From Erwinia phyllosphaerae (GTDB taxonomy: Bacteria > Pseudomonadota > Gammaproteobacteria > Enterobacterales > Enterobacteriaceae): a stretch of 52,385 nt of DNA. The notes under the pieces were generated by a model. That model was not told where the DNA came from, made no database searches, and saw only the letters and a list, made by a program, of their open reading frames with translations. The translations under genes were made by a program, and so were the position numbers. The DNA lies in assembly GCF_019132875.1 (NCBI RefSeq), contig NZ_JAHSPF010000017.1:1-52385 (forward strand). Reading direction: 5' to 3'. Shown here in pieces: positions 18,910 through 28,127 of the stretch (positions are counted from its first letter, which is position 1; every line of letters begins with the position of its first letter).

Positions 18910-20736
18910 GTGTCTACGGCTGCAGTGATTAATCAGGAAGCGCTGGCGCAGCAGGTTTTGCAGGAAACCTTCGGCTACCAGCAGTTTCGTCCCGGGCAGC
19001 AAACCATCATTCAGGCTTCATTGCAGGGACGCGACTGTCTGGTCGTCATGCCAACCGGCGGCGGAAAATCGCTTTGCTACCAGATTCCGGCTCTGGTGCG
19101 TGACGGCCTGACGCTGGTGGTTTCGCCGCTGATCTCATTGATGAAGGATCAGGTCGATCAGCTGTTGGCTAACGGCGTGGCCGCCGCCTGCCTGAATTCC
19201 ACGCAGAATCGCGAGCAGCAGCAGGACGTTTTAGCCGGCTGCCGTACGGGCCGCATCAAGCTACTGTATATTGCGCCCGAACGTCTGATGATGGACAACT
19301 TCCTGGATAATCTGGCGCACTGGAATCCGGCGATGCTGGCGGTGGATGAAGCGCACTGCATTTCGCAATGGGGACACGATTTCCGGCCTGAATATGGCGC
19401 GCTGGGCCAGCTGCGTCAGCGGCTACCGGACGTTCCGGTGATGGCGCTGACCGCTACCGCCGACGAAACCACGCGCAACGATATTGCACGGCTGCTACAG
19501 CTTAACGATCCCCTGATTCAGGTCAGCAGTTTTGACCGTCCTAATATTCGTTATACGCTGGTAGATAAATTTAAGCCGACGGAGCAGCTGCTGCGTTATG
19601 TGCAGGATCAGCGCGGCAAGTGCGGCATTATTTACTGCAACAGCCGGGCGAAAGTAGAAGATACCGCCGCGCGTTTGCAAAGCCGTGGAATGAGCGTGGG
19701 CGCCTATCATGCCGGAATGGACAACGAGCATCGCGCCCGCGTGCAGGAAGCCTTTCAGCGTGACGATTTGCAAATCGTTGTCGCTACGGTCGCTTTTGGC
19801 ATGGGCATCAACAAGCCCAACGTGCGTTTCGTGGTGCACTTTGATATTCCGCGCAATATCGAATCCTACTATCAGGAAACCGGTCGCGCCGGTCGCGATG
19901 GCCTGCCTGCCGAAGCGCTGATGCTTTACGATCCGGCAGATATGGCGTGGCTGCGCAAATGCCTGGAAGAGAAAGCCCCCGGTCCGCTGCAGGATATTGA
20001 ACGCCATAAGCTCAACGCCATGGGTGCCTTCGCCGAGGCGCAGACCTGTCGCCGTCTGGTGCTGCTGAACTATTTCGGCGAAGGACGCCAGCAGCCGTGC
20101 GATAACTGCGATATCTGCCTGGACCCGCCAAAACGTTACGACGGTACGGTTGAAGCGCAGAAGGCGCTCTCCTGCATTTATCGCGTCGGCCAGCGCTTCG
20201 GTATGGGTTACGTGGTGGAGGTTATTCGTGGCGCAAACAATCAGCGCATCCGCGATATGCAGCACGACAAGCTGCCGGTTTACGGCATCGGCCGCGATCA
20301 GAGCCATGAGCACTGGGTCAGCGTGATCCGCCAGCTTATCCATCTGGGGCTGGCGACGCAGAATATCGCTATGCACTCTGCGCTACAGCTGACGGAAGCC
20401 GCACGCCCTGTGCTACGTGGCGAAGCGCCGCTGCTGCTGGCCGTGCCGCGTATGGTTACCGTCAAGCCGCGTAACAGCAGCCAGAAGTCGTTTGGTGGCA
20501 ATTACGATCGCAAGCTGTTCGCCAAGCTACGCAAGCTGCGTAAGGCGATTGCCGATGAAGAGAATATTCCGCCTTACGTAGTGTTTAACGACGCGACGTT
20601 GATAGAGATGGCCGAGCAAATGCCGTTAACCGCTTCGGAAATGCTGAGCGTCAACGGCGTGGGCCAGCGCAAGCTGGAACGCTTCGGCAAGCCGTTTATG
20701 GTAATGATCCGCGAGCACGTTGACGGCGAGGAATAA
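18910..20736 (+). CDS. recQ: ATP-dependent DNA helicase RecQ
   Basis: 608 residues (609 in E. coli). A 3'-5' superfamily 2 helicase of the RecF recombination pathway. Walker A TGGGKS with Lys53, DEAH at 146-149, the aromatic-rich loop after it ([11 protein letters not shown]), helicase motif [12 protein letters not shown], the zinc-binding cysteines (CRRL, then CDNCDIC), the winged helix and a C-terminal HRDC domain are present. The start is GTG with GGAG five bases upstream. Confidence 0.98.
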   Translation: MSTAAVINQEALAQQVLQETFGYQQFRPGQQTIIQASLQGRDCLVVMPTGGGKSLCYQIPALVRDGLTLVVSPLISLMKDQVDQLLANGVAAACLNSTQNREQQQDVLAGCRTGRIKLLYIAPERLMMDNFLDNLAHWNPAMLAVDEAHCISQWGHDFRPEYGALGQLRQRLPDVPVMALTATADETTRNDIARLLQLNDPLIQVSSFDRPNIRYTLVDKFKPTEQLLRYVQDQRGKCGIIYCNSRAKVEDTAARLQSRGMSVGAYHAGMDNEHRARVQEAFQRDDLQIVVATVAFGMGINKPNVRFVVHFDIPRNIESYYQETGRAGRDGLPAEALMLYDPADMAWLRKCLEEKAPGPLQDIERHKLNAMGAFAEAQTCRRLVLLNYFGEGRQQPCDNCDICLDPPKRYDGTVEAQKALSCIYRVGQRFGMGYVVEVIRGANNQRIRDMQHDKLPVYGIGRDQSHEHWVSVIRQLIHLGLATQNIAMHSALQLTEAARPVLRGEAPLLLAVPRMVTVKPRNSSQKSFGGNYDRKLFAKLRKLRKAIADEENIPPYVVFNDATLIEMAEQMPLTASEMLSVNGVGQRKLERFGKPFMVMIREHVDGEE

Positions 20737-20765
20737 AAACCCCTGCTGTGCTCTGGCTTAAAAAC

Positions 20766-20798
20766 GGCCTGATGAAAGTTTAGCAACAACCTCAGGCC
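20766..20798. terminator. Possible bidirectional terminator between recQ and rhtB
   Basis: GGCCTGA (20766-20772) and TCAGGCC (20792-20798) can pair with a 19-base loop between two convergent genes. Followed by AGTTTGTT on the plus strand; weak. Confidence 0.35.
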
Positions 20799-20815
20799 AG
20801 TTTGTTCGCCCGTGC

Positions 20816-21439
20816 TCAGGCAATCCGGCGGGCCGAGGCCAGCAGCGCGCCTACCGCAATAAACATTCCGCCAAACAGCCGGTTGAGCAGCTTCATCTGC
20901 TTTGGCCCTCTGATCCACACGGCAATACGCTGAGCCAGCGTGGCGTAGCCAATCATCACGATAATATCGACCACCACGGTCGTTACGCCCAACACCAGAT
21001 ACTGCATCGCCTGCGGTTGGCCAGGGATAATAAACTGTGGGAAAAGCGCCGCCAGAAAAACGATGCTTTTCGGGTTAGTCAGATTGACCAGCACCGCACG
21101 TTTAAATAGCTTACGGCGCGGCATCGCTCTGGCGACCGCCTGCAAGTCTATTGCCCCAGCGGAGCGCCACTGCTGAATACCGAGCCAGACCAGATAGCCA
21201 GCGCCCGCCCATTTCAAAACCTCAAAAGCCAGCACGGACTGGGAAAACAGCGCGCCAAGGCCAATACCGACCAGCAAGATATGCGCTGCCAGGCCCACCT
21301 GTAAGCCAGAAATGGATGCCGCCGCGCCGCGATAGCCGTGGCTGATACCGGTACTCATCGTGTTAATCGCCCCCGAACCTGGCGAAAGACTTAAAATGCT
21401 GGTGGTTAAAAGGTAGGCCAGCCACCATTGGATGGTCAT
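20816..21439 (-). CDS. rhtB: Homoserine/homoserine lactone efflux protein RhtB
   Basis: 207 residues (206 in E. coli), LysE/RhtB family with about six membrane helices. [13 protein letters not shown] and [16 protein letters not shown] segments match RhtB specifically rather than RhtC. It exports homoserine and related compounds. The start MTIQWW is chosen by homology and GGGAG nine bases upstream; an in-frame extension to 21475 is unlikely. In E. coli rhtC lies between recQ and rhtB; there is no room for it here. Confidence 0.94.
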   Translation of the reverse strand: MTIQWWLAYLLTTSILSLSPGSGAINTMSTGISHGYRGAAASISGLQVGLAAHILLVGIGLGALFSQSVLAFEVLKWAGAGYLVWLGIQQWRSAGAIDLQAVARAMPRRKLFKRAVLVNLTNPKSIVFLAALFPQFIIPGQPQAMQYLVLGVTTVVVDIIVMIGYATLAQRIAVWIRGPKQMKLLNRLFGGMFIAVGALLASARRIA

Positions 21440-21543
21440 TGGGTAAGGCTCCCTGAGAATGCAGAAGTATGACACAATACGCCTTTGTGACAGCGCGAGC
21501 CAGAAAGGTCATGCCGGATAAGCAAAAAGCGGAGATGAGGTGA

Positions 21544-22530
21544 ATGAACAAGGCTGCCAAAAGCTGGTTAAATCGTGAAAAAGCCTTTGCCGCTTTTGCT
21601 ACTGGCCCGCTGCTGGATTTCTGGCAGCAGCGGGAAGAGGACGAGTTCATCGGCGTAGAAAACGTTGCCATTCGCTATGTCCGCTTCACTTCTCCGCAAC
21701 ACAACAAGGTTATCCTTGTCTGCCCAGGCAGGATCGAAAGCTACGTAAAATATCCTGAGCTGGCCTACGATTTGTTTCACTGCGGTTACGACGTGATTAT
21801 TGTCGATCATCGCGGCCAGGGGCGATCCGGCCGGTTATTGCAGGATTCCCATCGCGGTCATGTAGAGCTATTCGATCACTATGTTGACGATCTGGAAACG
21901 CTTTATCTGAAAGAGATCCTCAGCCAGCACTATCTGCATCGCTACGCGCTGGCTCATTCGATGGGGGGCGCAATTTTAACGCTGATGCTGGCCAGACAGC
22001 CAAAAGCTTTTGACGCCGTGGTGCTGGCCTCGCCGATGTTCGGTATCTTTTTGCCAATGCCGCTGTGGATGACGCACTGTATTTTGACATGGGCGGAAAA
22101 ACGCCCGGCGGTGCGCGACGGCTATGCCATAGGTACCGGAAGATGGCAGCCGAGGCCGTTTGGCATCAATCAGCTGACGCACAGCCGTGAACGCTACCGG
22201 CGCAACCTGCGCTTTTATGCTGACGATCCGGGACTGCGCGTCGGCGGCCCCACCTACCACTGGGTTAAAGAAGGCATTCTGGCCGGGAAAAATATTCTGG
22301 CTCAGGCAAAAGAGATCGTCACGCCGCTGCTGCTGTTGCAGGCCGAGGCGGATAAAGTGGTGGATAACCGCGCGCAGGATCTTTTTTGCCAGACCATGAA
22401 GGCGGCGGGCAATCCGTGCGAAGGCCCGCAGACTATCGCTGGCGCGCGTCATGAGATCTTGTTTGAAAAAGACAGTATGCGCGCCGAAGCACTGGAGGCC
22501 ATCGTGGCGTTTTTCGCCCGGCATCCTTGA
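21544..22530 (+). CDS. pldB: Lysophospholipase L2
   Basis: 328 residues (340 in E. coli, with a shorter C-terminus here). Alpha/beta-hydrolase: nucleophile Ser139 in AHSMGG, the oxyanion region after VCPGRIES, DHRGQGRSGR, and late Asp/His positions around EADKVVDN and GARHEILFEKD. It hydrolyses lysophospholipids and can transfer acyl groups to phosphatidylglycerol at the inner membrane. Divergent from rhtB and followed after 52 bases by yigL, likely cotranscribed. Confidence 0.96.
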   Translation: MNKAAKSWLNREKAFAAFATGPLLDFWQQREEDEFIGVENVAIRYVRFTSPQHNKVILVCPGRIESYVKYPELAYDLFHCGYDVIIVDHRGQGRSGRLLQDSHRGHVELFDHYVDDLETLYLKEILSQHYLHRYALAHSMGGAILTLMLARQPKAFDAVVLASPMFGIFLPMPLWMTHCILTWAEKRPAVRDGYAIGTGRWQPRPFGINQLTHSRERYRRNLRFYADDPGLRVGGPTYHWVKEGILAGKNILAQAKEIVTPLLLLQAEADKVVDNRAQDLFCQTMKAAGNPCEGPQTIAGARHEILFEKDSMRAEALEAIVAFFARHP

Positions 22531-22582
22531 TTCACTACTCAGATATGGCTACGGCAACCGACAACCATTAACCAGAGGTTTT

Positions 22583-23383
22583 ATGTACCCTATTGTTGCT
22601 TCCGATCTTGACGGCACGCTGCTGTCACCGGATCACCGTCTCTCCGCTTTTGCCCGCGAAACGCTTCAGCTGCTGACGCAGAAAGGCGTCCACTTTATTT
22701 TTGCCACCGGTCGTCATCACATTGATGTGGGCCAGATGCGCGATAGCCTGGGCATTGACGCTTTTATGATCACTTCAAACGGCGCGCGCGTGCATAATAC
22801 CGCCGGCGAGCTGGTATTTAGCCACAACCTGGAAGAGGATATCGCTCGTGAGCTGTTTGCTCTGCATCACAGCCATGAGGATATTTATACCAACGTCTAT
22901 CGCGATGAAGAGTGGTTTCTTAACCGCCATCGTCCTGAAGAGATGGACTTTTTCCGTGAATCCGATTTCAACTATCAGGTGTACCAGCCGGACTCTTTGC
23001 CTACTGACGGCATCAGCAAAGTCTTTTTTACCTGTGCTAAACCAGAGCTGCTGATCCCGCTGGAAGAGGCGCTGATTGCGCGTTGGGGCGATCGCGTTAA
23101 CGTGAGCTTCTCGCTGCCGACCTGTCTGGAAGTCATGGCGGGGGGCGTTTCCAAAGGTCACGCGCTGGATGCGGTCTCCCGCACGCTTGGCTTTACGCTA
23201 CAGGACTGCATCTCCTTCGGCGACGGCATGAATGATAAAGAGATGCTGACCATGGCGGGCAAAGGCTGCATCATGAGCAACTCGCATCAGCGCCTGAAAG
23301 ATCTGTTGCCCGATCTGGAAGTTATCGGCAGCAACGTGGATAACGCTGTGCCGAACTATCTGCGCAAGCTGTATAACGTCTGA
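22583..23383 (+). CDS. yigL: HAD phosphatase YigL (pyridoxal phosphate phosphatase)
   Basis: 266 residues as in E. coli. HAD IIB (Cof) subfamily: motif I SDLDGTLLS at the N-terminus, an ATGR motif, and motif III-IV GDGMNDKEML. E. coli YigL dephosphorylates pyridoxal phosphate and sugar phosphates and contributes to the response to glucose-phosphate stress through SgrS. The start ATG follows AGAGG by four bases; a long open extension upstream lies inside pldB and is spurious. Confidence 0.95.
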   Translation: MYPIVASDLDGTLLSPDHRLSAFARETLQLLTQKGVHFIFATGRHHIDVGQMRDSLGIDAFMITSNGARVHNTAGELVFSHNLEEDIARELFALHHSHEDIYTNVYRDEEWFLNRHRPEEMDFFRESDFNYQVYQPDSLPTDGISKVFFTCAKPELLIPLEEALIARWGDRVNVSFSLPTCLEVMAGGVSKGHALDAVSRTLGFTLQDCISFGDGMNDKEMLTMAGKGCIMSNSHQRLKDLLPDLEVIGSNVDNAVPNYLRKLYNV

Positions 23384-23387
23384 GAAA

Positions 23388-23410
23388 TTCGCCTCCGTGA
23401 CGGAGGCGAA
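23388..23410. terminator. Hairpin between convergent yigL and glpQ
   Basis: TTCGCCTCCG (23388-23397) and CGGAGGCGAA (23401-23410) with a three-base loop, 4 bases after yigL and 3 bases before the glpQ stop codon. On the minus strand TTTCTC follows. Probably shared by both transcripts. Confidence 0.65.
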
Positions 23411-23413
23411 AAA

Positions 23414-24460
23414 TCAGCGCTGTAAAAAATGTACGGCCTTATCCGGAAAATCGGTAAACAGGCCGTCCACTCCCGCCTGGTTATAAAGCACATCGTAAAG
23501 CTGGTCGACGTTATCAACCCAGTCGGGAAGGCTGTCGGCGCGCACCGTATAAGGGTGCACCACCAGCTTGTTCTGATGCGCCTCTTTGACCATCTCCGTC
23601 AGGCGAATATGGCCTCTGGTGGAGCCGCTGGCGATCAGCATATGATAATCGGGGCCGATGCCGTCAACAAAACGGGCCAGGTTTTTCATCGCGCCCGGCT
23701 GCAACATCCAGTCATAGCTATAGTTCACCCACCTGCCGTTTTGCAGCTCCTGCGTTTCCTTTGCATCCGTTTCGGTAATCAGCTGTACCAGCTTCAGGTT
23801 CATATTGCGCTGGGGTTCCAGCTCCGTTTTAATGCGTTTAAGTTCGTTATAATCAAAGCACTGCAAATAGACGTTATCGCTTTTACTGCTGTAGCCGTAC
23901 TGTTTCAGCACATCCAGCACCTTCGCTGAAATATCTTTCCCTTCCTGACGATGAAACCAGGGCGCTTTAATCTCCGTATAAATTCCCACATTTTTGCCGG
24001 TTGAATGGTTCAACCCCTGAATAAATTCAATCTCTTCCTCAAAAGTATGAATATGGAAATCCGACTTATTCATGGGGAAACGCTGCGGGAATGTCTGTAC
24101 TTTTTTACCGTCTTTTAGCGTAAAGCCTTCGGTAAAATTCAGGCCCTTAATTTCGGCCAGCGTAAAGTCGATGGCGTAGTAGCGGCCATCTTTTCTGGCG
24201 CGCTGTGGATAACGTTCGGCGACATCCGTCACGCGGTCCAGATAATGATCGTGCAGCACGACCAGCCGATCGTCTTTGGTCATCACCAGATCCTGCTCAA
24301 GGAAATCGGATCCCTGGGCGTAGGCCATCGCTTTGGCGGGCAGCGTGTGCTCCGGCAAATAGCCGCTGGCACCCCGATGGGCAATAACAATCTTACTCTC
24401 TCCGGCGGCCGTGACGCTGAGCGAAACGCTCAGCAGCAGCGTGGCTAACAGTTTTTTCAT
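23414..24460 (-). CDS. glpQ: Periplasmic glycerophosphodiester phosphodiesterase
   Basis: 348 residues (358 in E. coli). A Sec signal peptide ends near residue 19-20 (VTAAG-ES), followed by the GDPD TIM barrel with the HRG motif (His28-Arg29) and PEHTLPAK, plus [10 protein letters not shown] and LHDHYLDR catalytic and Ca2+-binding segments. It splits glycerophosphodiesters into an alcohol and glycerol-3-phosphate, which GlpT then imports. Its ATG overlaps the glpT stop by four bases. In E. coli glpTQ lies far away next to glpABC. Confidence 0.97.
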   Translation of the reverse strand: MKKLLATLLLSVSLSVTAAGESKIVIAHRGASGYLPEHTLPAKAMAYAQGSDFLEQDLVMTKDDRLVVLHDHYLDRVTDVAERYPQRARKDGRYYAIDFTLAEIKGLNFTEGFTLKDGKKVQTFPQRFPMNKSDFHIHTFEEEIEFIQGLNHSTGKNVGIYTEIKAPWFHRQEGKDISAKVLDVLKQYGYSSKSDNVYLQCFDYNELKRIKTELEPQRNMNLKLVQLITETDAKETQELQNGRWVNYSYDWMLQPGAMKNLARFVDGIGPDYHMLIASGSTRGHIRLTEMVKEAHQNKLVVHPYTVRADSLPDWVDNVDQLYDVLYNQAGVDGLFTDFPDKAVHFLQR

Positions 24461-25794
24461 CGTAGTGCTCCTCGTTTTCTTTCGCTCAGCATAGTGACAA
24501 CCAGCAGGATAACCGCCAGTACGCCGCCGCCGATCATCACGATAAAACCGCCGTCCCAGCCAAAGTAGTCCACGGTATAACCCACAATGGCGCTGGCGGC
24601 TACGGAGCCGCCAAGGTAGCCAAACAGGCCGGTAAAGCCCGCCGCCGTACCCGCCGCTTTTTTTGGGGCCAGCTCCAGCGCATGTAAGCCAATCAGCATC
24701 ACCGGGCCATAAATCAAAAAGCCGATAACGATCATACAGCTAATATCTACGCCTGGATTGCCCGGCGGATTTAGCCAGTAAATAACGGTAGCCAGCGTGA
24801 CCAGCACCATAAAGAACACGCCGGTTGCGCCACGGTTGCCTTTAAATACTTTATCGGACATCCAGCCGCACAGCAGCGTGCCGGGAATACCGGCATATTC
24901 GTAAAGAAAGTAGGCCCAGGAAGATTTATCCAGCGTGAAGTGTTTGACCTCTTTTAAATAGGTCGGCGACCAGTCCAGAATGCCGTAGCGCAGCAGGTAA
25001 ACAAAAACATTGGCCAGCGCGATATACCAGAGCAGCCTGTTGGGCAAAACGTACTGCATAAAGATCTGCCTGGCGGTTAGCTCCTTCTCCTGATCTTGAT
25101 CGTAGTCGGGCGGGTAATCGTTTTTATATTCTTCGATGGGCGGCAGGCCGCAGGATTGCGGCGTATCCCGCATTAACACGCAGGCTACGACGGCGATCAG
25201 AATGGCAGCGAAGGCGGGCATATAGAACGACGCTTTCCAGTCGTTAAACCAGTACATCCCTAATAAAAAAAGCAGGGGGGGAATACCGCCGCCGACGTTA
25301 TGCGCGCAGTTCCACACGGAAACAATACCGCCACGCTCTTTTTGCGACCACCAGTGCACCATAGTGCGGCCACACGGCGGCCAGCCCATGCCCTGAAACC
25401 AGCCGCAAAGAAACAGCAGTACAAACATCACCATAATACTGGAGGTGGCCCAGGGGACGAATCCCATAAAAAGCATTACCAGGGCGGCCAGAATTAATCC
25501 GGCCGGGAGAAAGAATCGGGGATTAGAGCGGTCGGAAACGGAACCCATAATAAATTTTGAAAAACCATAGGCGATAGAAATCCCCGAAAGGGCAAAACCT
25601 AAATCGCCGCGAGAAAAGCCTTGTTCAATCAGTGAGGGCATGGCCAGCGCAAAGTTTTTTCGCACCAGATAATAGGCGGCGTAGCCGAAAAAAATCCCGA
25701 AAAATATTTGCCAGCGCAAACGGCGATAAAGTGGGTCAGTTTGCGCGTCATCAACGCGCGGTCGGTGAGGTGCCGGTCTGAACAGCGATAACAT
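24457..25794 (-). CDS. glpT: Glycerol-3-phosphate transporter GlpT
   Basis: 445 residues (452 in E. coli), twelve membrane helices of the organophosphate:phosphate antiporter family (MFS). [19 protein letters not shown] and [19 protein letters not shown] are diagnostic and contain the substrate-binding arginine. It exchanges glycerol-3-phosphate for phosphate and is the usual route of fosfomycin entry. The start is ATG at 25794, five bases after a perfect GGAGG; a TTG four codons earlier spans the ribosome site itself and is rejected. First gene of a glpTQ operon. Confidence 0.97.
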   Translation of the reverse strand: MLSLFRPAPHRPRVDDAQTDPLYRRLRWQIFFGIFFGYAAYYLVRKNFALAMPSLIEQGFSRGDLGFALSGISIAYGFSKFIMGSVSDRSNPRFFLPAGLILAALVMLFMGFVPWATSSIMVMFVLLFLCGWFQGMGWPPCGRTMVHWWSQKERGGIVSVWNCAHNVGGGIPPLLFLLGMYWFNDWKASFYMPAFAAILIAVVACVLMRDTPQSCGLPPIEEYKNDYPPDYDQDQEKELTARQIFMQYVLPNRLLWYIALANVFVYLLRYGILDWSPTYLKEVKHFTLDKSSWAYFLYEYAGIPGTLLCGWMSDKVFKGNRGATGVFFMVLVTLATVIYWLNPPGNPGVDISCMIVIGFLIYGPVMLIGLHALELAPKKAAGTAAGFTGLFGYLGGSVAASAIVGYTVDYFGWDGGFIVMIGGGVLAVILLVVTMLSERKRGALR

Positions 25795-25900
25795 ATTTGC
25801 CTCCAATGGCGCACTATCTTCTCTTTAGACTTAGCCTGATTCAGGGTGGCGCGAGCGTAAAAGAAAACGGGCCGGCATGCTGTGAAGGAGGGCGCAAAGT

Positions 25901-25918
25901 ATTCTCTTTTATGAGAAT
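25901..25918. promoter_or_regulatory. Inverted repeat upstream of glpT
   Basis: ATTCTC and GAGAAT separated by six bases form an 18-base dyad about 107 bases before the glpT start, in an AT-rich divergent region. It has operator-like symmetry, but I do not recognise the regulator. Confidence 0.4.
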
Positions 25919-26021
25919 CAAAGCGAATTATGTGGCGCGCTTCTCTGAATCTGTTTTTAAAGCGTAAACAGCCTGGCAAATTCAAATACATCGGAAATAA
26001 CAATTTAAAGCGTGCGTAAAA

Positions 26022-26033
26022 GATGTTCGTTAG
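26022..26033. promoter_or_regulatory. GlpR-like half operator between glpT and bioP
   Basis: GATGTTCGTTAG matches the left half of the GlpR operator consensus WATKYTCGWTAWCGAMCATW. The right half (CTTGCTAAT) is poor. About 230 bases from glpT, so speculative. Confidence 0.3.
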
Positions 26034-26125
26034 CTTGCTAATCGCTCAGATGTAAACCAGATATTTTCCTGCCGTTGGACGAACTTCGCTACACTACGCC
26101 CACTTTTCATTGCAGAGTTTTTATC

Positions 26126-26986
26126 GTGATTTTACTGATTATCACCACCGTACTGTGGGCCTTTTCATTTAGCCTGATAGGTGAATACCTTGCAGGCCAG
26201 GTAGATAGCGTGTTTTCGGTGCTGATTCGCCTGCTGCTTGCCGCCGTAGTATTTTTACCTTTCCTGCGCTGGCGCGGTTATCGACTTTCTACGCTGTTGC
26301 TCTATATGGCAGTAGGCGCCCTGCAACTGGGCATTATGTACCTTATTAGCTTCCAGGCTTATCTGTATCTTAGCGTTTCAGAACTGCTGCTGTTTACGGT
26401 AATGACGCCGCTCTATATCACTCTGATTTACGATCTGATGAGCGGTCGTGGCGTACGGCCTGGCTATGCCCTGAGCGCACTGCTGGCTGTAGCGGGTGCC
26501 GCTATTATTCGCTATGACAAAGTCAGCGATCATTTTTGGTTTGGTTTGCTGCTGGTGCAGCTGGCCAATATCTGCTTTGCCGTTGGCATGGTCGGCTATA
26601 AGCGCCTGCAGGAAACGCGGCCTATGCCGCAGCACGCTGCTTTTTCATGGTTTTATCTTGGCGCGGCCATCGTAGCGGTTATTGCCTGGTTCCTGTGGGG
26701 AAATCCGCAAAAATTACCCACCACCACGCTTCAGTGGGGAATTTTGATCTGGCTGGGCGTAGTAGCTTCCGGGCTGGGTTATTTTATGTGGAACTATGGC
26801 GCTACGCAGGTTGATGCCGGCACGCTGGGAATAATGAACAATATGCATGTTCCTGCCGGACTGTTGGTCAACCTGGCGATATGGCAGCAGCAGCCGCACT
26901 GGCCAAGTTTTATTATTGGGGCAGCGGTAATTTTTGCCTCGTTATGGGTGCACAAGCGCTGGGTATTACACAAACCTTCCCGGTAA
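26126..26986 (+). CDS. bioP: Biotin transporter BioP (YigM), EamA family
   Basis: 286 residues. Ten membrane helices in two EamA halves. IITTVLWAFSF at the start, SELLLFTVMTPLYITLIYD and NYGATQVDAGTLGIMNNMH are nearly identical to E. coli YigM, the high-affinity biotin importer. The GTG at 26126 is chosen because it aligns with the E. coli start; a TTG at 26075 would add 17 residues unlike the family. In E. coli yigM follows yigL directly and precedes metR; here glpTQ and several small genes have been inserted around it. Confidence 0.93.
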   Translation: MILLIITTVLWAFSFSLIGEYLAGQVDSVFSVLIRLLLAAVVFLPFLRWRGYRLSTLLLYMAVGALQLGIMYLISFQAYLYLSVSELLLFTVMTPLYITLIYDLMSGRGVRPGYALSALLAVAGAAIIRYDKVSDHFWFGLLLVQLANICFAVGMVGYKRLQETRPMPQHAAFSWFYLGAAIVAVIAWFLWGNPQKLPTTTLQWGILIWLGVVASGLGYFMWNYGATQVDAGTLGIMNNMHVPAGLLVNLAIWQQQPHWPSFIIGAAVIFASLWVHKRWVLHKPSR

Positions 26987-27034
26987 GAAGGTAATAAAAG
27001 CCCCTCAGGTCTGATTTAATGACGTACGGTAAAG

Positions 27035-27062
27035 ACTGGCTGGGCATTTCTGCTCAGCCAGT
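27035..27062. terminator. Hairpin between bioP and the SH3-like gene
   Basis: ACTGGCTGGGC (27035-27045) pairs with GCTCAGCCAGT (27052-27062) with one G-T wobble and a six-base loop, between convergent genes. No strong T run on either strand. Confidence 0.5.
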
Positions 27063-27069
27063 ACATCAT

Positions 27070-27678
27070 TTAGCGCACCGCAGCGGTCAACGTCTTTAAT
27101 TGCGAAGTCTCTACCCAGCCAATCGTGCTTTTGCCGTTATCGTTTACGAACTGCACCTGCGACCAGTTCTCTTTTTTGGCGATAATACCAACTACATCAT
27201 TTTTAATGATCCAGACTTTCTTCCCACCATCAGCAGCAGGCGATTTATGCAGATAGACTTTTTCTGCTGCGGCCTGTGCCAGTGTTTGCCACTGGGTTTC
27301 CAGACCGCGCGTAAATTCAATACCTGTTGCTACATCAGGCGGTAGCAGATTCATGCAGCCCGGCTGTTGCTGACCCTGAGGCAGAGTTAGCATAACACCG
27401 CTATCGGTTCCACTAAGCTTGCCCGGATAATCCTGTGCGGAATGTGCACTGATGGTTGCTTCGCCTACGGACTGCCTGCTGCCGTGTAGTGTAAAAATAC
27501 AGGTCTGACTAGCGTTATCGCCCATTGAGTCAGCATAGTAGCCAGTCACTTCACCAGATGAGGAGACGGCCAGCTTCAGTTGTTCATAGACGCCTGACTT
27601 TAACGCGTGGTCTTCAGCGTAGGCATTGAGGCTAATTAAAAGAGTAGTAACAACAAAAAATGGAAAATTGAATTTCAT
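27070..27678 (-). CDS. Exported protein with C-terminal SH3-like domain
   Basis: 202 residues. A clear Sec signal peptide ends AYA-ED near residue 21. The mature protein has two cysteines (in ASQTCIF and QPGCMN) that could form a disulfide, and the C-terminal 65 residues (VYLHKSPAADGGKKVWII, later GWVETSQL) have the strand and GWV pattern of a bacterial SH3 domain. I do not recognise the N-terminal part. Its ATG overlaps by four bases the stop of an upstream coding-like fragment, suggesting it was once the second gene of a pair. A periplasmic immunity protein or inhibitor is one possibility; envelope stress or cell wall binding is another. Not part of the E. coli order. Confidence 0.8.
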   Translation of the reverse strand: MKFNFPFFVVTTLLISLNAYAEDHALKSGVYEQLKLAVSSSGEVTGYYADSMGDNASQTCIFTLHGSRQSVGEATISAHSAQDYPGKLSGTDSGVMLTLPQGQQQPGCMNLLPPDVATGIEFTRGLETQWQTLAQAAAEKVYLHKSPAADGGKKVWIIKNDVVGIIAKKENWSQVQFVNDNGKSTIGWVETSQLKTLTAAVR

Positions 27679-27836
27679 GCGTGACCTCTGTTCAGGCTTT
27701 CATACATATGTTTCATTTGCTGGTCATAGTTCCCAAAATCACTTCCATTGTAGTGATATACTCCGGCAGACAGCTCGTCTGGCTGCACTAGTCCCAGGCG
27801 CCCGCTAAAGCATTTTACGATGAACGCCGCTCTCTG
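27675..27836 (-). pseudogene. 3' remnant of an unidentified gene upstream of the SH3-like gene
   Basis: A 53-residue open frame with coding-like composition runs from just after a TAA (27837-27839) to a TGA at 27675-27677 that overlaps the next ATG. The peptide contains PDELSAGVYHYNGSDFGNYD and ends ESLNRGHA. There is no good start codon with a ribosome site; a GTG at 27788 is the only plausible internal start (37 residues). The ATGA junction is typical of intact operons, so I infer the 5' part of a longer gene was lost. No family recognised. Confidence 0.5.
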
Positions 27837-28127
27837 TTATTTTTTCGCGATTCTGCCTGTGCTTTTTTCCTTATAGCAATAAGGAAGTGCTGAGTGGGGA
27901 AGCATATTTTATTCAGGTGGGATTTCGAAATCAGTGTCTTTCAAAAGCAATTTCAAGCAAATTCATTTTATTGCTGGGAAGGTGATTTTACTGCCGCAGC
28001 AATTAATCTTTTGAAGATTTTTCCGCCTGTTTATATCCTTTGTGTAATTATTTTCAGTTGATATTAAACTTATAGAATCATGTTCCCGGCATGGTGCATA
28101 ATCCCATACCGAAAACATTCTTTCTAA
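27837..28127. other. AT-rich gap without a confident gene
   Basis: The 450-base interval between the SH3-like gene and yehS holds the gene remnant (27675-27836) and then AT-rich DNA with only the doubtful 55-codon frame. No integrase, insertion-sequence ends or tRNA were seen. The composition break suggests acquired or decaying DNA. Confidence 0.6.
27894..28061 (+). CDS. Possible 55-residue ORF in AT-rich gap
   Basis: GTG start with AAGGAAG six bases upstream; TGA at 28059-28061. The peptide begins MGKHILFRWDFEISVFQ and ends in a hydrophobic stretch (PPVYILCVIIFS) that could cross a membrane. The surrounding DNA is about 31% GC by hand count over 27901-28080, far below the window average, so an open frame of this length could occur by chance. 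An 8-bp hairpin (27867-27886) covers the ribosome site. No homologue recognised. Confidence 0.25.
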   Translation: MGKHILFRWDFEISVFQKQFQANSFYCWEGDFTAAAINLLKIFPPVYILCVIIFS

